In this document: positions 8,081 to 16,300 of the stretch, piece by piece
Layout of the letters: each line of letters begins with the position of its first letter
How positions within the stretch are numbered: the stretch's first letter is position 1
Assembly: GCF_030386795.1 (NCBI RefSeq)
Contig: NZ_JANUQM010000008.1
Coordinates: 124,001-188,000, forward strand
Source of the DNA: Streptomyces sp. S.PNR 29
GTDB lineage: Bacteria; Actinomycetota; Actinomycetes; Streptomycetales; Streptomycetaceae
DNA: 64,000 nt
Direction: 5' to 3'
Translations under genes and position numbers: made by a program
Notes under the pieces: model-generated
What the model was told of the DNA's origin: nothing
Database searches by the model: none
Seen by the model: only the letters and a program-made list of their open reading frames with translations

Positions 8081-9031
8081 TCAGTCCATCACCAGCACCA
8101 GCTTGCCCGTGGTACGGCCGGTGTCGCCGAGCGCGTGCGCCTCGGCGGCCTCGGCCAGCGGGAACGTCCCCGCGATCGTGGCGCGCAGCCTGCCCGCCTC
8201 GGCCAGCTCCGCGATCGCCTTCATGCCGGCGCGGTCCGCGTCGACGAGCATCCGCGTCGCGCGCACCCCGAGCCGCTCGGCCTCCGCGTGGAACTCCTCC
8301 GGCCCGACCGGCAGGATCGACACCACGAGCCCGCCCGGGCGCAGCACGCGCAGCGAGCGTACGGCGGTGTCGCCGCCGATGGTGTCCAGGACGACGTCGA
8401 CGTCCTTCACGGCCTCGGTGAAGTCCGTCTCCCGGTAGTCGACCGGCTCGTCCACGCCGATCTCCCGCAGGAAGTCGTGCTTGCCCGCGCTGGCGGTGCC
8501 GATGACGTGGGCGCCCCGCTCCTTGGCGATCTGCACGGCCACATGGCCCACCCCGCCGGCCGCCGCGTGGATCAGCACCCGCTGCCCCGGCCGGACGTCC
8601 GCGCGTTCCACCAGGGCCTGCCACGCGGTCAGCGAGACCAGGGACAGCGCCCCCGCCTGGACGTGGTCGATCCCGGCCGGCTTGTGCGTGAACGCGCGGG
8701 CCGGGGCCGTGACGTACTCGGCATGGGAGCCGTGCCCGAACGGGTAGGGCAGCATGGCGAAGACCTCGTCACCCGGCTGGAACTGATCGACGCCGATCCC
8801 CACCTCCTCCACCACGCCGGAGACGTCCCAGCCCAGCACGAAGGGCGGCTCGCCGAGGAAGCCGCCGGTGGCGCGGTGCTTCCAGTCGGTGGGGTTGAGG
8901 CCGGCGGCGCGCACCCGGACCAGCACCTCGTTCGGGCGCGGCGCGGGGCGCTCCAGCTCGACGAGCTTGAGGACCTCGGGACCGCCGAGGACGTCCTGGC
9001 TGATGGCTCGCATCGTCTTCACATCGCTCAT
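8081..9031 (-). CDS. NADP-dependent quinone oxidoreductase-like (zeta-crystallin type MDR) protein
   Basis: 316-residue medium-chain reductase without zinc cysteines. N-terminal GroES-like fold includes LNPTDWKHRATGG and GWDVSGVVEEVG; the Rossmann part carries HAAAGGVGHVAVQIAKERG, the AAGGVG motif typical of quinone oxidoreductases. It would reduce quinones or enones with NADPH. It is divergent from a GlxA-type regulator, and a long inverted repeat lies between them, so it is probably that regulator's target. Confidence 0.86.
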   Translation of the reverse strand: MSDVKTMRAISQDVLGGPEVLKLVELERPAPRPNEVLVRVRAAGLNPTDWKHRATGGFLGEPPFVLGWDVSGVVEEVGIGVDQFQPGDEVFAMLPYPFGHGSHAEYVTAPARAFTHKPAGIDHVQAGALSLVSLTAWQALVERADVRPGQRVLIHAAAGGVGHVAVQIAKERGAHVIGTASAGKHDFLREIGVDEPVDYRETDFTEAVKDVDVVLDTIGGDTAVRSLRVLRPGGLVVSILPVGPEEFHAEAERLGVRATRMLVDADRAGMKAIAELAEAGRLRATIAGTFPLAEAAEAHALGDTGRTTGKLVLVMD

Positions 9032-9067
9032 GGTGTCCCAGCCTGCCGGTCCGCACCCGTCCGGGAA

Positions 9068-9104
9068 ATGGCACGATTGCCAACCTTCGATAGGATCGTG
9101 CCAT
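9068..9104. promoter_or_regulatory. Inverted repeat operator between oxidoreductase and GlxA regulator
   Basis: Perfect 10-bp arms ATGGCACGAT (9068-9077) and ATCGTGCCAT (9095-9104) are separated by 17 bases. The right arm overlaps the ATG of the regulator. The arm spacing places them about 27 bp centre to centre. It is likely the binding site of the AraC-type regulator itself, controlling both divergent genes. Confidence 0.55.
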
Positions 9105-10047
9105 GCGACGTGAGCGAGTGGTGGTCCTGGCCCTCGACGGGGTGTACCCCTTCGAACTCGGCATCCCCAGCCGGATCCTCGGCGCGGCCGACGGCCGGTA
9201 CGAGGTGCTGACCTGCACGGTCGACGGGCAACCGGTGCGCACCAACGCCGACTTCGGCGTCACCGTCGATCACGGCCCGGAGGTCCTGGCCACGGCAGGC
9301 ACCGTGGTGATCGCCCCGGTCTCACCGTCCCGGGTCACCGCCGAGCTCCCCGGCGAGGTCGCGGCGGCCCTCGCGCTCATCCGCCCCGAGGCGCGCATCG
9401 TGTCCATATGCACCGGCGCCTTCGTCCTCGCCGCGGCCGGGCTCCTCGACGGCCGGAAGGCCACCACGCACTGGCAGTTGGCCGACCTCTTCCAGCGCAT
9501 GTACCCGCACATCGCCCTCGATCCGGACGTGCTCTTCGTCGACGACGACCGCATCCTGACCTCCGCCGGAGCCGCCTCCGGTGTCGACGTCTGCCTCCAT
9601 CTCGTCCGCAAGGACCACGGCAGCGAACTCGCCAACGCCGTCGCCCGTCGCTGCGTGGTCCCGCCGTTCCGGGACGGCGGCCAGGCGCAGTACATCGAGC
9701 AGCCCGTCCCCGAGCAGGGTGCGGCGAGCACCGCCGCCACCCGCGCCTGGGCCCTCGAACGCCTCGGCGAACCCCTGACCCTGGCCGACCTCGCGGGACA
9801 CGCCCGGATGAGCCTGCGCACCTTCGCCCGTCGCTTCAAGGAGGAGGTGGGCCTGAGCCCCGGCCGCTGGCTGATCCAGCAGCGCGTCTCCCGCGCCCGG
9901 CACCTGCTGGAGTCGAGCGACCTGACGGTGGACCAGATCGCCGGTCAGGTCGGCTTCGCCACGGGTGCATCACTGCGCCAGCATCTGCACGCGGCGATCG
10001 GAGTCTCGCCGCAGACGTACCGGCGTACGTTCCAGACGGCGCGCTGA
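9103..10047 (+). CDS. GlxA-family transcriptional regulator (DJ-1/PfpI domain plus AraC HTH)
   Basis: 314 residues. Residues ~1-175 form a DJ-1/PfpI-like domain with the nucleophile-elbow region SICTGAFVLAAAGLLDGRKATTHW. Residues ~215-310 are an AraC DNA-binding domain: LTLADLAGHARMSLRTFARR is the first helix-turn-helix and DQIAGQVGFATGASLRQHLH the second, ending GVSPQTYRRTF. The DJ-1 part of such regulators is generally a ligand-sensing rather than enzymatic domain. Divergent from the quinone-oxidoreductase-like gene. Confidence 0.88.
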   Translation: MRRERVVVLALDGVYPFELGIPSRILGAADGRYEVLTCTVDGQPVRTNADFGVTVDHGPEVLATAGTVVIAPVSPSRVTAELPGEVAAALALIRPEARIVSICTGAFVLAAAGLLDGRKATTHWQLADLFQRMYPHIALDPDVLFVDDDRILTSAGAASGVDVCLHLVRKDHGSELANAVARRCVVPPFRDGGQAQYIEQPVPEQGAASTAATRAWALERLGEPLTLADLAGHARMSLRTFARRFKEEVGLSPGRWLIQQRVSRARHLLESSDLTVDQIAGQVGFATGASLRQHLHAAIGVSPQTYRRTFQTAR

Positions 10048-10138
10048 TCCAACGGGACCCTGGCGGATACAGATTCCGTCAAGGACGGTCAAAGTCGAAC
10101 ACGTGGATCAACTCCGAGCCGGGCAAGGAGATTTGTCG

Positions 10139-10198
10139 ATGTGTGGCTTCCTGGCGGAGCGTGACGGAACCCTCACCTCCGCCCGGGGACGAGATTGA
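10139..10198 (+). CDS. Possible 19-codon leader ORF upstream of the conservon
   Basis: ATG at 10139 is preceded by AAGGAG at ideal distance and opens a 19-residue frame (MCGFLAERDGTLTSARGRD) ending in TGA at 10196-10198. It overlaps the putative -35 element of the conservon promoter. No family is recognised and a chance frame cannot be excluded; it is listed because the ribosome-binding site is unusually good. Confidence 0.22.
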   Translation: MCGFLAERDGTLTSARGRD

Positions 10199-10225
10199 TC
10201 CTTTCGGGTCCAAACCCGATAAGGT
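10195..10225 (+). promoter_or_regulatory. Candidate promoter of the conservon operon
   Basis: TTGATC (10195-10200) and GATAAG (10218-10223) are 17 bases apart. The spacer contains the palindrome CGGGT-CCAA-ACCCG (10205-10218), a possible operator. The distance to the cvnA start (10342) would leave a leader of about 110 bases. Confidence 0.4.
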
Positions 10226-10341
10226 TCCGATCGGCGCTGCGAGTTGACTCGATCGCGACGGGTCGTCTCGTGGTGTGTACCCCTGAGTGCGGTCCCTTGC
10301 ACACCACCCCCTGTTCGATCGTGTTGCTTCGAAGGATGCAG

Positions 10342-12126
10342 ATGGAACTCGCCACTCCGCCACCGGCGGCGCGGGCCCCTGTCACCTGGTACAGCTGGTG
10401 GCTGATGCCGCTGGGTCTGGGAGGCGGGACGGTAGCCGCCACGTTCATGAGCTCCGAGCGAATAACCGCGGCCGTCGCCGGTCTGGCGGCGACGGCGGCC
10501 AGCGCCGTGTGCGTACGCCTCCTGCTTCGCACCCGGACGCAGCTGCACCGGGCGGAGGCTTCCTTCCGCGCCACGCAGGCGGAGCACAACCAGCAGTGGC
10601 AGCAGCATGTGGCGGGCCTGGAACGGAAGTTCGCCGCCGAGCGCGCCGCTCAGGAGTCCCAGTTCGCCGACCGGGCCGGCGCCTACGAGGCCCGGCTCGC
10701 CGAGCAGTCCGAGACGTATGAGGCCCGGCTGACCGAGCAGACCGAGACGTACGAGGCCCGGCTCGCCGGACAGACCGAGACGTATGAGGCCCGGCTCGCC
10801 GAGCAGGCCGACACCTTTGAGGCGCAGCTCGCCGCGCAGACGGCGGCCTGGCAGGAGCAGCTGGCCCACCAGCAGGCCGCGGTCGCCCGCCTCGCCGACG
10901 AGCAGTTGCCCGACGCGCTGGGGCGACTGCGCGCCGGCGAAGCCATCGACGACCTCCTGCCCGCCATGAACCAGTGCGCGAAGGTCGCCCCCGAGCTGCA
11001 GGCCTCCCTGCGCAAGCTCCTGAGGACCTCTCTGATCGGCGTGGAGGAGGAGTTCAACCGCTCGACCTCCGCCGAACAGGCCGTCATCAGCATCGGCAAC
11101 CGCATCCACGTACTGACCAGCAAGCTCCGTGGCCGCCTGCACGAAATGCAGGGCGAGCACGGCCGGTTGCCCGCCGTCGCCCGGGGCCTGATGGAGCTCG
11201 ACCAGGCGATCGGCCCCGCCGACTGTCTCGCCGCCAGCATCGGTGTGCTCGGCGGCTCGGACCGCCCGGGCCGGCAGTGGCAGGAACCGCAGCGTCTGCT
11301 GAGCGTGGTGCGCGGCGGCATCGGCCGCATCAAGGACTTCCACCGCATCCAGGTGCGCCACCTGCCCGAACTGGGCGTCGACGGCGGCCTGGTGGACCAC
11401 CTCACACTGATCTTCGCCCACCTGCTGGACAACGCGGCCCGCTACTCGCCGCCCACCGAGCCGGTGCTCGTCTCCGGCAAGGAGGTCCCCAACGGGGTCG
11501 GTATCGAGATCCAGGACTCCGGCAAGGGCCTGAGCGAGGAGAAGAAGCGCGAGGCCGAGCACGCTCTCGCGGGCACCCTGCCCGGAGCCGGCCTCGGCGG
11601 TATCTCCGAGGACGCGAACATCGGCCTGCGCGTCGTCGGCACCCTCGCCCGCCGCTACGGCATCCGCGTCACCTTCGCGGACTCCCCCTGGCTCGGCACC
11701 TCCGTGGTGGTCGTCGTGCCGCACAAGTACTTCAGCCCGCTGCCCACGGCCGCCACGGCCTCCGCCACCCCGGCGCCCGTGCCCGCGGCCTCCCCGTCCC
11801 GTGACACGGCCACCGCCCCGGAACCGGCCGCGACCACCGAGACCACCGAGACGACCGAGACCGTGGACACCACTCCCGGCGGACTGCCCCGGCGCAGGAG
11901 CAAGCGGGGCGAGGCCCCCCGGCACGGGTCGGCCGAACACGCCGAACGCCAGGCGGGGACCGGCGGGACCACCGTCTCGCCCGTCCCGCCGGACGCGTCC
12001 TTCGCCGGCCTCGCCGCCTTCGCCACCGCCGGACGTGACGCCGACGAGGCGCCCGGCGCGGCCGGCGACCGCGACACGACCACGGGACGCCAGTCCACCG
12101 AGCAACGCACTGAAGAGAGCGACTAG
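10342..12126 (+). CDS. cvnA: Conservon sensor-kinase-like membrane protein CvnA
   Basis: 594 residues. Two N-terminal membrane helices (about residues 12-55) precede a long coiled coil built from six 11-residue units, then an ATPase region with an N-box-like FAHLLDNAARYSPP and GIEIQDSGKGLS. No canonical phospho-accepting H-box was seen. The C-terminal ~130 residues are Ala/Thr/Pro-rich and probably disordered. CvnA proteins form membrane complexes with CvnB, C and D that have been compared to G-protein-coupled systems. ATG 10342 was chosen because GAAGGA lies six bases upstream; ATG 10336 is the alternative. First gene of cvnABCDE. Confidence 0.88.
   Translation: MELATPPPAARAPVTWYSWWLMPLGLGGGTVAATFMSSERITAAVAGLAATAASAVCVRLLLRTRTQLHRAEASFRATQAEHNQQWQQHVAGLERKFAAERAAQESQFADRAGAYEARLAEQSETYEARLTEQTETYEARLAGQTETYEARLAEQADTFEAQLAAQTAAWQEQLAHQQAAVARLADEQLPDALGRLRAGEAIDDLLPAMNQCAKVAPELQASLRKLLRTSLIGVEEEFNRSTSAEQAVISIGNRIHVLTSKLRGRLHEMQGEHGRLPAVARGLMELDQAIGPADCLAASIGVLGGSDRPGRQWQEPQRLLSVVRGGIGRIKDFHRIQVRHLPELGVDGGLVDHLTLIFAHLLDNAARYSPPTEPVLVSGKEVPNGVGIEIQDSGKGLSEEKKREAEHALAGTLPGAGLGGISEDANIGLRVVGTLARRYGIRVTFADSPWLGTSVVVVVPHKYFSPLPTAATASATPAPVPAASPSRDTATAPEPAATTETTETTETVDTTPGGLPRRRSKRGEAPRHGSAEHAERQAGTGGTTVSPVPPDASFAGLAAFATAGRDADEAPGAAGDRDTTTGRQSTEQRTEESD
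10684..10881 (+). repeat. Six 33-bp tandem repeats encoding an 11-residue coiled-coil unit in CvnA
   Basis: Consecutive units start at 10684, 10717, 10750, 10783, 10816 and 10849. The first four encode YEARLxxQxET/DT almost identically; the last two are diverged (FEAQLAAQTAA, WQEQLAHQQAA). An 11-residue period is a hendecad, compatible with a straight or slightly right-handed coiled coil. Copy number may vary between strains. Confidence 0.85.
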
Positions 12127-12131
12127 TCCAC

Positions 12132-12542
12132 ATGACGCAGCAAGGAACAGACGTGAGCTGGGCGCTCCGCGACCTTGTGGAGAGCCTCCCGGAGATCCGT
12201 TTCGCCCTCGTGGCCTCCAGCGACGGCAAGGCCATCACCTCCTACGGCGCCGAAGACCCCGACGACGTGGACCGCTTCGCAGCCGTGGTGGCCGGCCTGC
12301 AGGCGCTGGCCCAGCCGGTCGCCGAGCAGTTCCCCAAGTACGCGGGACAGCTCAGGCTGGCCATGATCGAGGTCGACGGCGGCCACCTCTTCGTCGTCCG
12401 CGCGGGCGTGGAGACGTACCTCGGTGTCCTCGCCCACGAGGGCATCGACCAGGGCCTGCTCGGACACCAGATGCGCGACCTGGCCCGCAGGATGGGTGAG
12501 CTCCTCGGCACCACTCCGCGCCTGGAGGAGCACTCTGGATGA
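12132..12542 (+). CDS. cvnB: Conservon roadblock/LC7-domain protein CvnB
   Basis: 136 residues with a Roadblock/LC7 fold: LRDLVESLPEIRFALVASSDG starts the domain and the LAMIEVDGGHLFVVRAG strand follows. In Streptomyces and Myxococcus such proteins bind and regulate small Ras-like GTPases, here CvnD. It lies five bases after cvnA and its stop overlaps the start of cvnC (ATGA at 12539), so it is translationally coupled. Confidence 0.9.
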   Translation: MTQQGTDVSWALRDLVESLPEIRFALVASSDGKAITSYGAEDPDDVDRFAAVVAGLQALAQPVAEQFPKYAGQLRLAMIEVDGGHLFVVRAGVETYLGVLAHEGIDQGLLGHQMRDLARRMGELLGTTPRLEEHSG

Positions 12543-12910
12543 GTGCTCCCCGCAGGCCGTCGGACCCGTCCGGTCTCGAGCGCTACTACGTCCTCACGCA
12601 GGGGCGCAGCGGGCCGGGCGGTTCGGCGTCCAGCCTCGACGTGGCGACCCTCATCGTCTCCCGCGCCGCGCCCTTACCGGGCATGCAGCACGAGCACGAG
12701 GAGATCCTCCGGCGCTGCCGCGATCCGCTGTCGGTCGCCGAACTCGGCGCCCACCTCGGACTCCCCTTCAACATTCTCGCGGTGCTGCTGTCGGACCTGC
12801 TGGACGCAGGCCGTATCGAAGCCCGTAACCCCATCCCGGCACACGATGCCGGCCGCGGGCCCGACCTCGCGCTCCTTGAGGAGGTACTCAGTGGACTTGA
12901 ACGGCTTTGA
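12539..12910 (+). CDS. cvnC: Conservon DUF742 protein CvnC
   Basis: 123 residues, DUF742 family. The N-terminal part contains LERYYVLTQGRSGPGG; the C-terminal part has a winged-helix-like sequence, CRDPLSVAELGAHLGLPFNI followed by LLSDLLDAGRIEARNP. The family is found almost only in conservons and multi-component actinobacterial operons. The gene overlaps cvnB by four bases and cvnD by twenty. Confidence 0.9.
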   Translation: MSAPRRPSDPSGLERYYVLTQGRSGPGGSASSLDVATLIVSRAAPLPGMQHEHEEILRRCRDPLSVAELGAHLGLPFNILAVLLSDLLDAGRIEARNPIPAHDAGRGPDLALLEEVLSGLERL

Positions 12911-13496
12911 TCAACCCGGCCGGGACACGGCCGGGGACACCCGCTCGGTGAAGGTGATGATCGCCGGCGGCTTCGGTACCGGGAAGACCACCATGGTCCG
13001 CTCGGTCAGCGACATCAAGCCGCTCACCACCGAGGAGACCCTCACCCAGGCCAGCGCCGACGTCGACCACCTCATCGGCGTCGCCGACAAGACGCAGACC
13101 ACCGTCAGCCTGGACTTCGGCAAGATCGGCCTCAACGAGTCCCTGGTGCTGTACCTGTTCGGCACGCCGGGCCAGGAGCGGTTCTGGTTCCTGTGGAACG
13201 GCCTGTTCAAGGGGGCGCTCGGCGCGGTCGTGCTGGTGGACACCCGGCGGCTGGCCTCCAGCTTCCGGGCGATCGAGGAGATGGAGCGGCAGGACGTCCC
13301 CTTCGTCGTCGCGCTCAACGTCTTCCCGGACTCCAAGGACTATCCGGTCGAGGAGATCCGCGACGCCCTGGACATCTCCCCGCACACCCCGGTCGTGGCC
13401 TTCGACGCCCGCGACCGGGCCTCCAGCCGTGACGTGCTCGTCGCCCTGATACGTCACCTGAAGGAACGTTCGGCCGTCGCCCTGGAGCCCCGATGA
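12891..13496 (+). CDS. cvnD: Conservon Ras-like GTPase CvnD
   Basis: 201 residues. Walker A GGFGTGKTT is at about residues 25-33 and the switch II region reads LFGTPGQERFWF. The base-recognition motif is atypical: LNVFPD stands where N/TKxD is expected, as in many MglA-like and conservon GTPases. GTG 12891 was chosen because GAGGAGG lies just upstream, inside cvnC. CvnD would bind guanine nucleotide and cycle between the CvnA/B/C complex and free form. Its stop overlaps the P450 start (ATGA). Confidence 0.9.
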   Translation: MDLNGFDQPGRDTAGDTRSVKVMIAGGFGTGKTTMVRSVSDIKPLTTEETLTQASADVDHLIGVADKTQTTVSLDFGKIGLNESLVLYLFGTPGQERFWFLWNGLFKGALGAVVLVDTRRLASSFRAIEEMERQDVPFVVALNVFPDSKDYPVEEIRDALDISPHTPVVAFDARDRASSRDVLVALIRHLKERSAVALEPR

Positions 13497-14743
13497 CTGA
13501 CCAGAACGCACCCGCTCCCGACGCCCCTCGCGGCTGCCCCGTCGCCCACCACACCGCCGACCTCACGCGGCTGTACGGGCCGGAGGCGGCGACCGACCCG
13601 ATCGCCATCTACGAGCGGCTGCGCAAGGAGCACGGCTCGGTGGCGCCGGTCCTGCTGGAGGGAGACGTCCCCGCCTGGCTGGTCCTCGGCTACCGCGACA
13701 ACCGGCGGGTGCTCGACAACCCCCGCCAGTTCAGCCGGGACGCGCGGATCTGGCGGGACTGGCGGGAGGGCCGCGTCGAGGAGACCTCGCCGCTGATCCC
13801 GATGATCGGCTGGCGCCCCGACTGCGTCTCCCAGGACGGCGAGCCGCACCGCAGGCTGCGCGGCGCCGTCACCGACGGGCTGCTGGCCGCGGCCGGGCGC
13901 GGCATCCGGCGTCATGTCACGCACTTCGCGAACAAGCAGATCGACGCGTTCGCGGACGCCGGACACGCCGACCTGGTGGCGGACTACGCCGAGTACCTGC
14001 CGATGCTCGTCCTCACCCGCATCCTGGGGCTCCCCGCAGCGGAGGGCCGCACCCTGGTCGAGTCCTGCGCCCACGTCCTCAAGGGCGGCGAGGACGCCAT
14101 CGCGCACAACGAGCGCATCATGCAGATCCTCGGGGAACTCGCCGAGCGCAAGCGCGCCGAGCCCGGCCCCGACTTCACCACGGCTCTGCTGGAACACCCC
14201 GCGGGCCTCGACGAGGACGAGGTCGTCAGCCATCTGCGCCTGGTGCTGATCGCCGCCCACACCACGACCAGCAACCTGCTGGCGCGGGTGCTGGAGCTGA
14301 TCCTCACCGACACCTCCCGTCTGACCGGCCTCATCAGCGGGGAGTTGAACATCTCCGCGGTGGTGGAGGAGGTCATGTGGAACTCGCCGCCGCTGACCGT
14401 CATGCCGGGACGCTTCGCCACCAGCGACCTGGAGCTCGGCGGCCATCCCATCCAGGAGGGCGACCTGCTCGTCCTGGGGCTCGCGCCCGGCAACCTCGAC
14501 CCCGAGGTCCGGCCGGACACCGGGGTCTCGGTGCAGGGCAACCAGTCACACCTCGCGTTCAGCGCCGGCCCGCACGAGTGCCCCGGCCAGAGCATCGGGC
14601 AGGCCATCATCGAGGTCGCCGTGGACGTGCTGCTGCACCGCCTGCCGGGTCTGCGGCTGGCCGCCCCGCTGGACGAGCTCACCTCGACCGCCTCCACCTG
14701 GGAGTCCCGCCTGGACCGCCTGCCCGTCGAGTTCCCCGTCTAG
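13493..14743 (+). CDS. cvnE: Conservon cytochrome P450 (CYP157-like) lacking the ExxR arginine
   Basis: 416 residues. The heme loop FSAGPHECPGQ with Cys363 is intact. The K-helix, normally ExxR, reads E293-V-M-W296, so the conserved Arg is replaced by Trp, as described for CYP157 enzymes of Streptomyces conservons. The I-helix reads AAHTTTSN rather than AGHETT, so the acidic residue of the proton-relay pair is also missing. It is translationally coupled to cvnD. Substrate is unknown; the adjacent terpene synthase product is a candidate. Loss of both motifs could mean altered or non-monooxygenase chemistry. Confidence 0.9.
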   Translation: MTDQNAPAPDAPRGCPVAHHTADLTRLYGPEAATDPIAIYERLRKEHGSVAPVLLEGDVPAWLVLGYRDNRRVLDNPRQFSRDARIWRDWREGRVEETSPLIPMIGWRPDCVSQDGEPHRRLRGAVTDGLLAAAGRGIRRHVTHFANKQIDAFADAGHADLVADYAEYLPMLVLTRILGLPAAEGRTLVESCAHVLKGGEDAIAHNERIMQILGELAERKRAEPGPDFTTALLEHPAGLDEDEVVSHLRLVLIAAHTTTSNLLARVLELILTDTSRLTGLISGELNISAVVEEVMWNSPPLTVMPGRFATSDLELGGHPIQEGDLLVLGLAPGNLDPEVRPDTGVSVQGNQSHLAFSAGPHECPGQSIGQAIIEVAVDVLLHRLPGLRLAAPLDELTSTASTWESRLDRLPVEFPV

Positions 14744-14850
14744 GGCCGGCCCGGCGGGACCGGGCCGCCTCCACGGAAACGGCCTCTCACCAGCGCAGAC
14801 GGGTGCGCCGGCCACGCCACCCCGGCCCGATCCGCCGGATCGGCCCTGGT

Positions 14851-14886
14851 GCCGCCGCCCGGCCGGACCGCCGGCCGGGCAGCGGC
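14851..14886. terminator. Bidirectional hairpin between convergent P450 and terpene synthase genes
   Basis: Stem GCCCGGCCGG/CCGGCCGGGC with a 4-base loop, extended after one mismatch by GCCGC/GCGGC. It lies 6 bases past the stop of the terpene synthase on the minus strand and about 110 bases past the P450 stop. There is no U-tract, as is usual in Streptomyces. Confidence 0.6.
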
Positions 14887-14892
14887 GCCGTC

Positions 14893-15924
14893 TCACACGG
14901 CCAGCAGATCGTCCACCGATCCCCGCCCGGCCAGCTCGGCCGTGGCCACCGGGCCCTCCTTCGCGGCCGCGTACCGGCCGCTGGTCAGCGCCCACTCGTA
15001 GTTGCCGTTGATCCAGTGCTGGATGGCCTCCACACCCATCCGCACCCGATCCCGCTCGCCCTCGTCGAGGCCGAGCTCGTCGCACATCAGCGGGACGCGG
15101 GCCTCCAGTTCGAGGTACTCCTTGAGGCAGTCGGTCGTCATGCGGTACGCCTCGTCGGCGGCCTCCCGCCACGAGCAGCCCCGCTCCCGGTGCAGGACGG
15201 CGATGAGATTGTGACCGTCACCGCGGCGCCGCTCGCGCTCGAAGGAGTGGATGTCGTTCATGAACCCGATGGTGTCCGCCGCCAGATCCCGCATCCGCTC
15301 CATCACCGGATGCCCCATCACCTCCGCCGGCACCTCGAAACCGCGGCTGCGCTCACCCGCGTCGATGCTGTGGTGGATGCCGACCGTACGGCGCCGGAAA
15401 GCCGCGTACTCGTCGAGTGTCAGCGTCCCCTCCAGCCCCCGTGCCGCCAGGTCCACCTCCTCGCAGTGCGCCACCAGGAACCGCCCCCAGGAGGCGGCGA
15501 ACCGTGTCCGCCAGGTCAGGGACATGCCCTCGCAGAGGTGTTCCCAGACCTCCGCCCAGGCCAGGGTGATGGGGCAGACCACCCGTGGCCGTATGCCCGC
15601 CGGACGCAGTGGTGTGACGATGAGCTCCCGCGCGACCTCCGCTATGCGGTCCGCGCGGTCGGGCTGGTTGGCGTCGAACTGGTCGTCGAAGAGGAAGGCC
15701 AGGGAGAACCAGTTCATCAGGACGACCATGTCGTCCCGCGACGCGTGGGGGTAGGTGCGGGCGGCGGCCTGCGGGAGGTCCCAGGACTTGTACTCCTCGA
15801 ACCCGGCCTTGCTGCGCACCAGACCCGTGTCCCACACCCAGCGCAGGTGGCGCGCCTTGGCGTGCTCCAGGTGTTCGCTGACGGGTGTGTCGAAGGGGAG
15901 GTCGAACCGGACGTCCTGAGGCAT
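14893..15924 (-). CDS. Class I terpene synthase (pentalenene-synthase-like sesquiterpene cyclase)
   Basis: 343 residues. It starts MPQDVRF like pentalenene synthase. Metal motif DDQFD at residues 80-84, NSE triad N223-D-I-H-S227-F-E-R-E231, effector Arg near 178-179 and the C-terminal RY pair at 317-318 are all present, so the enzyme should be active on a prenyl diphosphate, most likely farnesyl diphosphate. Start at ATG 15924 is supported by GAAAGGAAG; the frame is open a little further upstream. Convergent with the conservon P450, suggesting but not proving that the P450 acts on its product. The product cannot be told from sequence. Confidence 0.9.
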   Translation of the reverse strand: MPQDVRFDLPFDTPVSEHLEHAKARHLRWVWDTGLVRSKAGFEEYKSWDLPQAAARTYPHASRDDMVVLMNWFSLAFLFDDQFDANQPDRADRIAEVARELIVTPLRPAGIRPRVVCPITLAWAEVWEHLCEGMSLTWRTRFAASWGRFLVAHCEEVDLAARGLEGTLTLDEYAAFRRRTVGIHHSIDAGERSRGFEVPAEVMGHPVMERMRDLAADTIGFMNDIHSFERERRRGDGHNLIAVLHRERGCSWREAADEAYRMTTDCLKEYLELEARVPLMCDELGLDEGERDRVRMGVEAIQHWINGNYEWALTSGRYAAAKEGPVATAELAGRGSVDDLLAV

Positions 15925-16300
15925 GCGCTTCCTTTCGGGAGACGGACCGCAGAGTCCCCCCACCCCTGCGAGCGGACGGTCACCGCGACCGGCCGCGCAC
16001 TCGAACTGGGCTTCGCAGTCCGAAAGTTGAACCGAGAAGCGCTACGAGACTGCCCAGGGCTGGATTCAGCCATTCCGTAATCAGGCCGTGATGTCGGTTA
16101 CTGCGCACGCCACTTGAGCTGCGTACACTCCCTCCTCCCACTCTCGGCAGCGGCACTTCGGCCTGAAGGCGCCGTGGTCCTGCCGATGTTGAGACGGGCG
16201 GTCGCCCGGTCGCCGACTGAATCTGCCGGGCCGGGATATCCGCAAGGGAAGAGGGCCGCGGGGCACCTCCGCTCCGCGCGCCGGACCCTTCGGAGGAGAC
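15925..16300. other. Intergenic region upstream of terpene synthase and VOC gene
   Basis: 376 bases separate two divergently transcribed genes, so promoters of both should lie here. No convincing -35/-10 pair, long palindrome or coding frame was found. Only the ribosome-binding sites at each end are clear. Confidence 0.5.
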
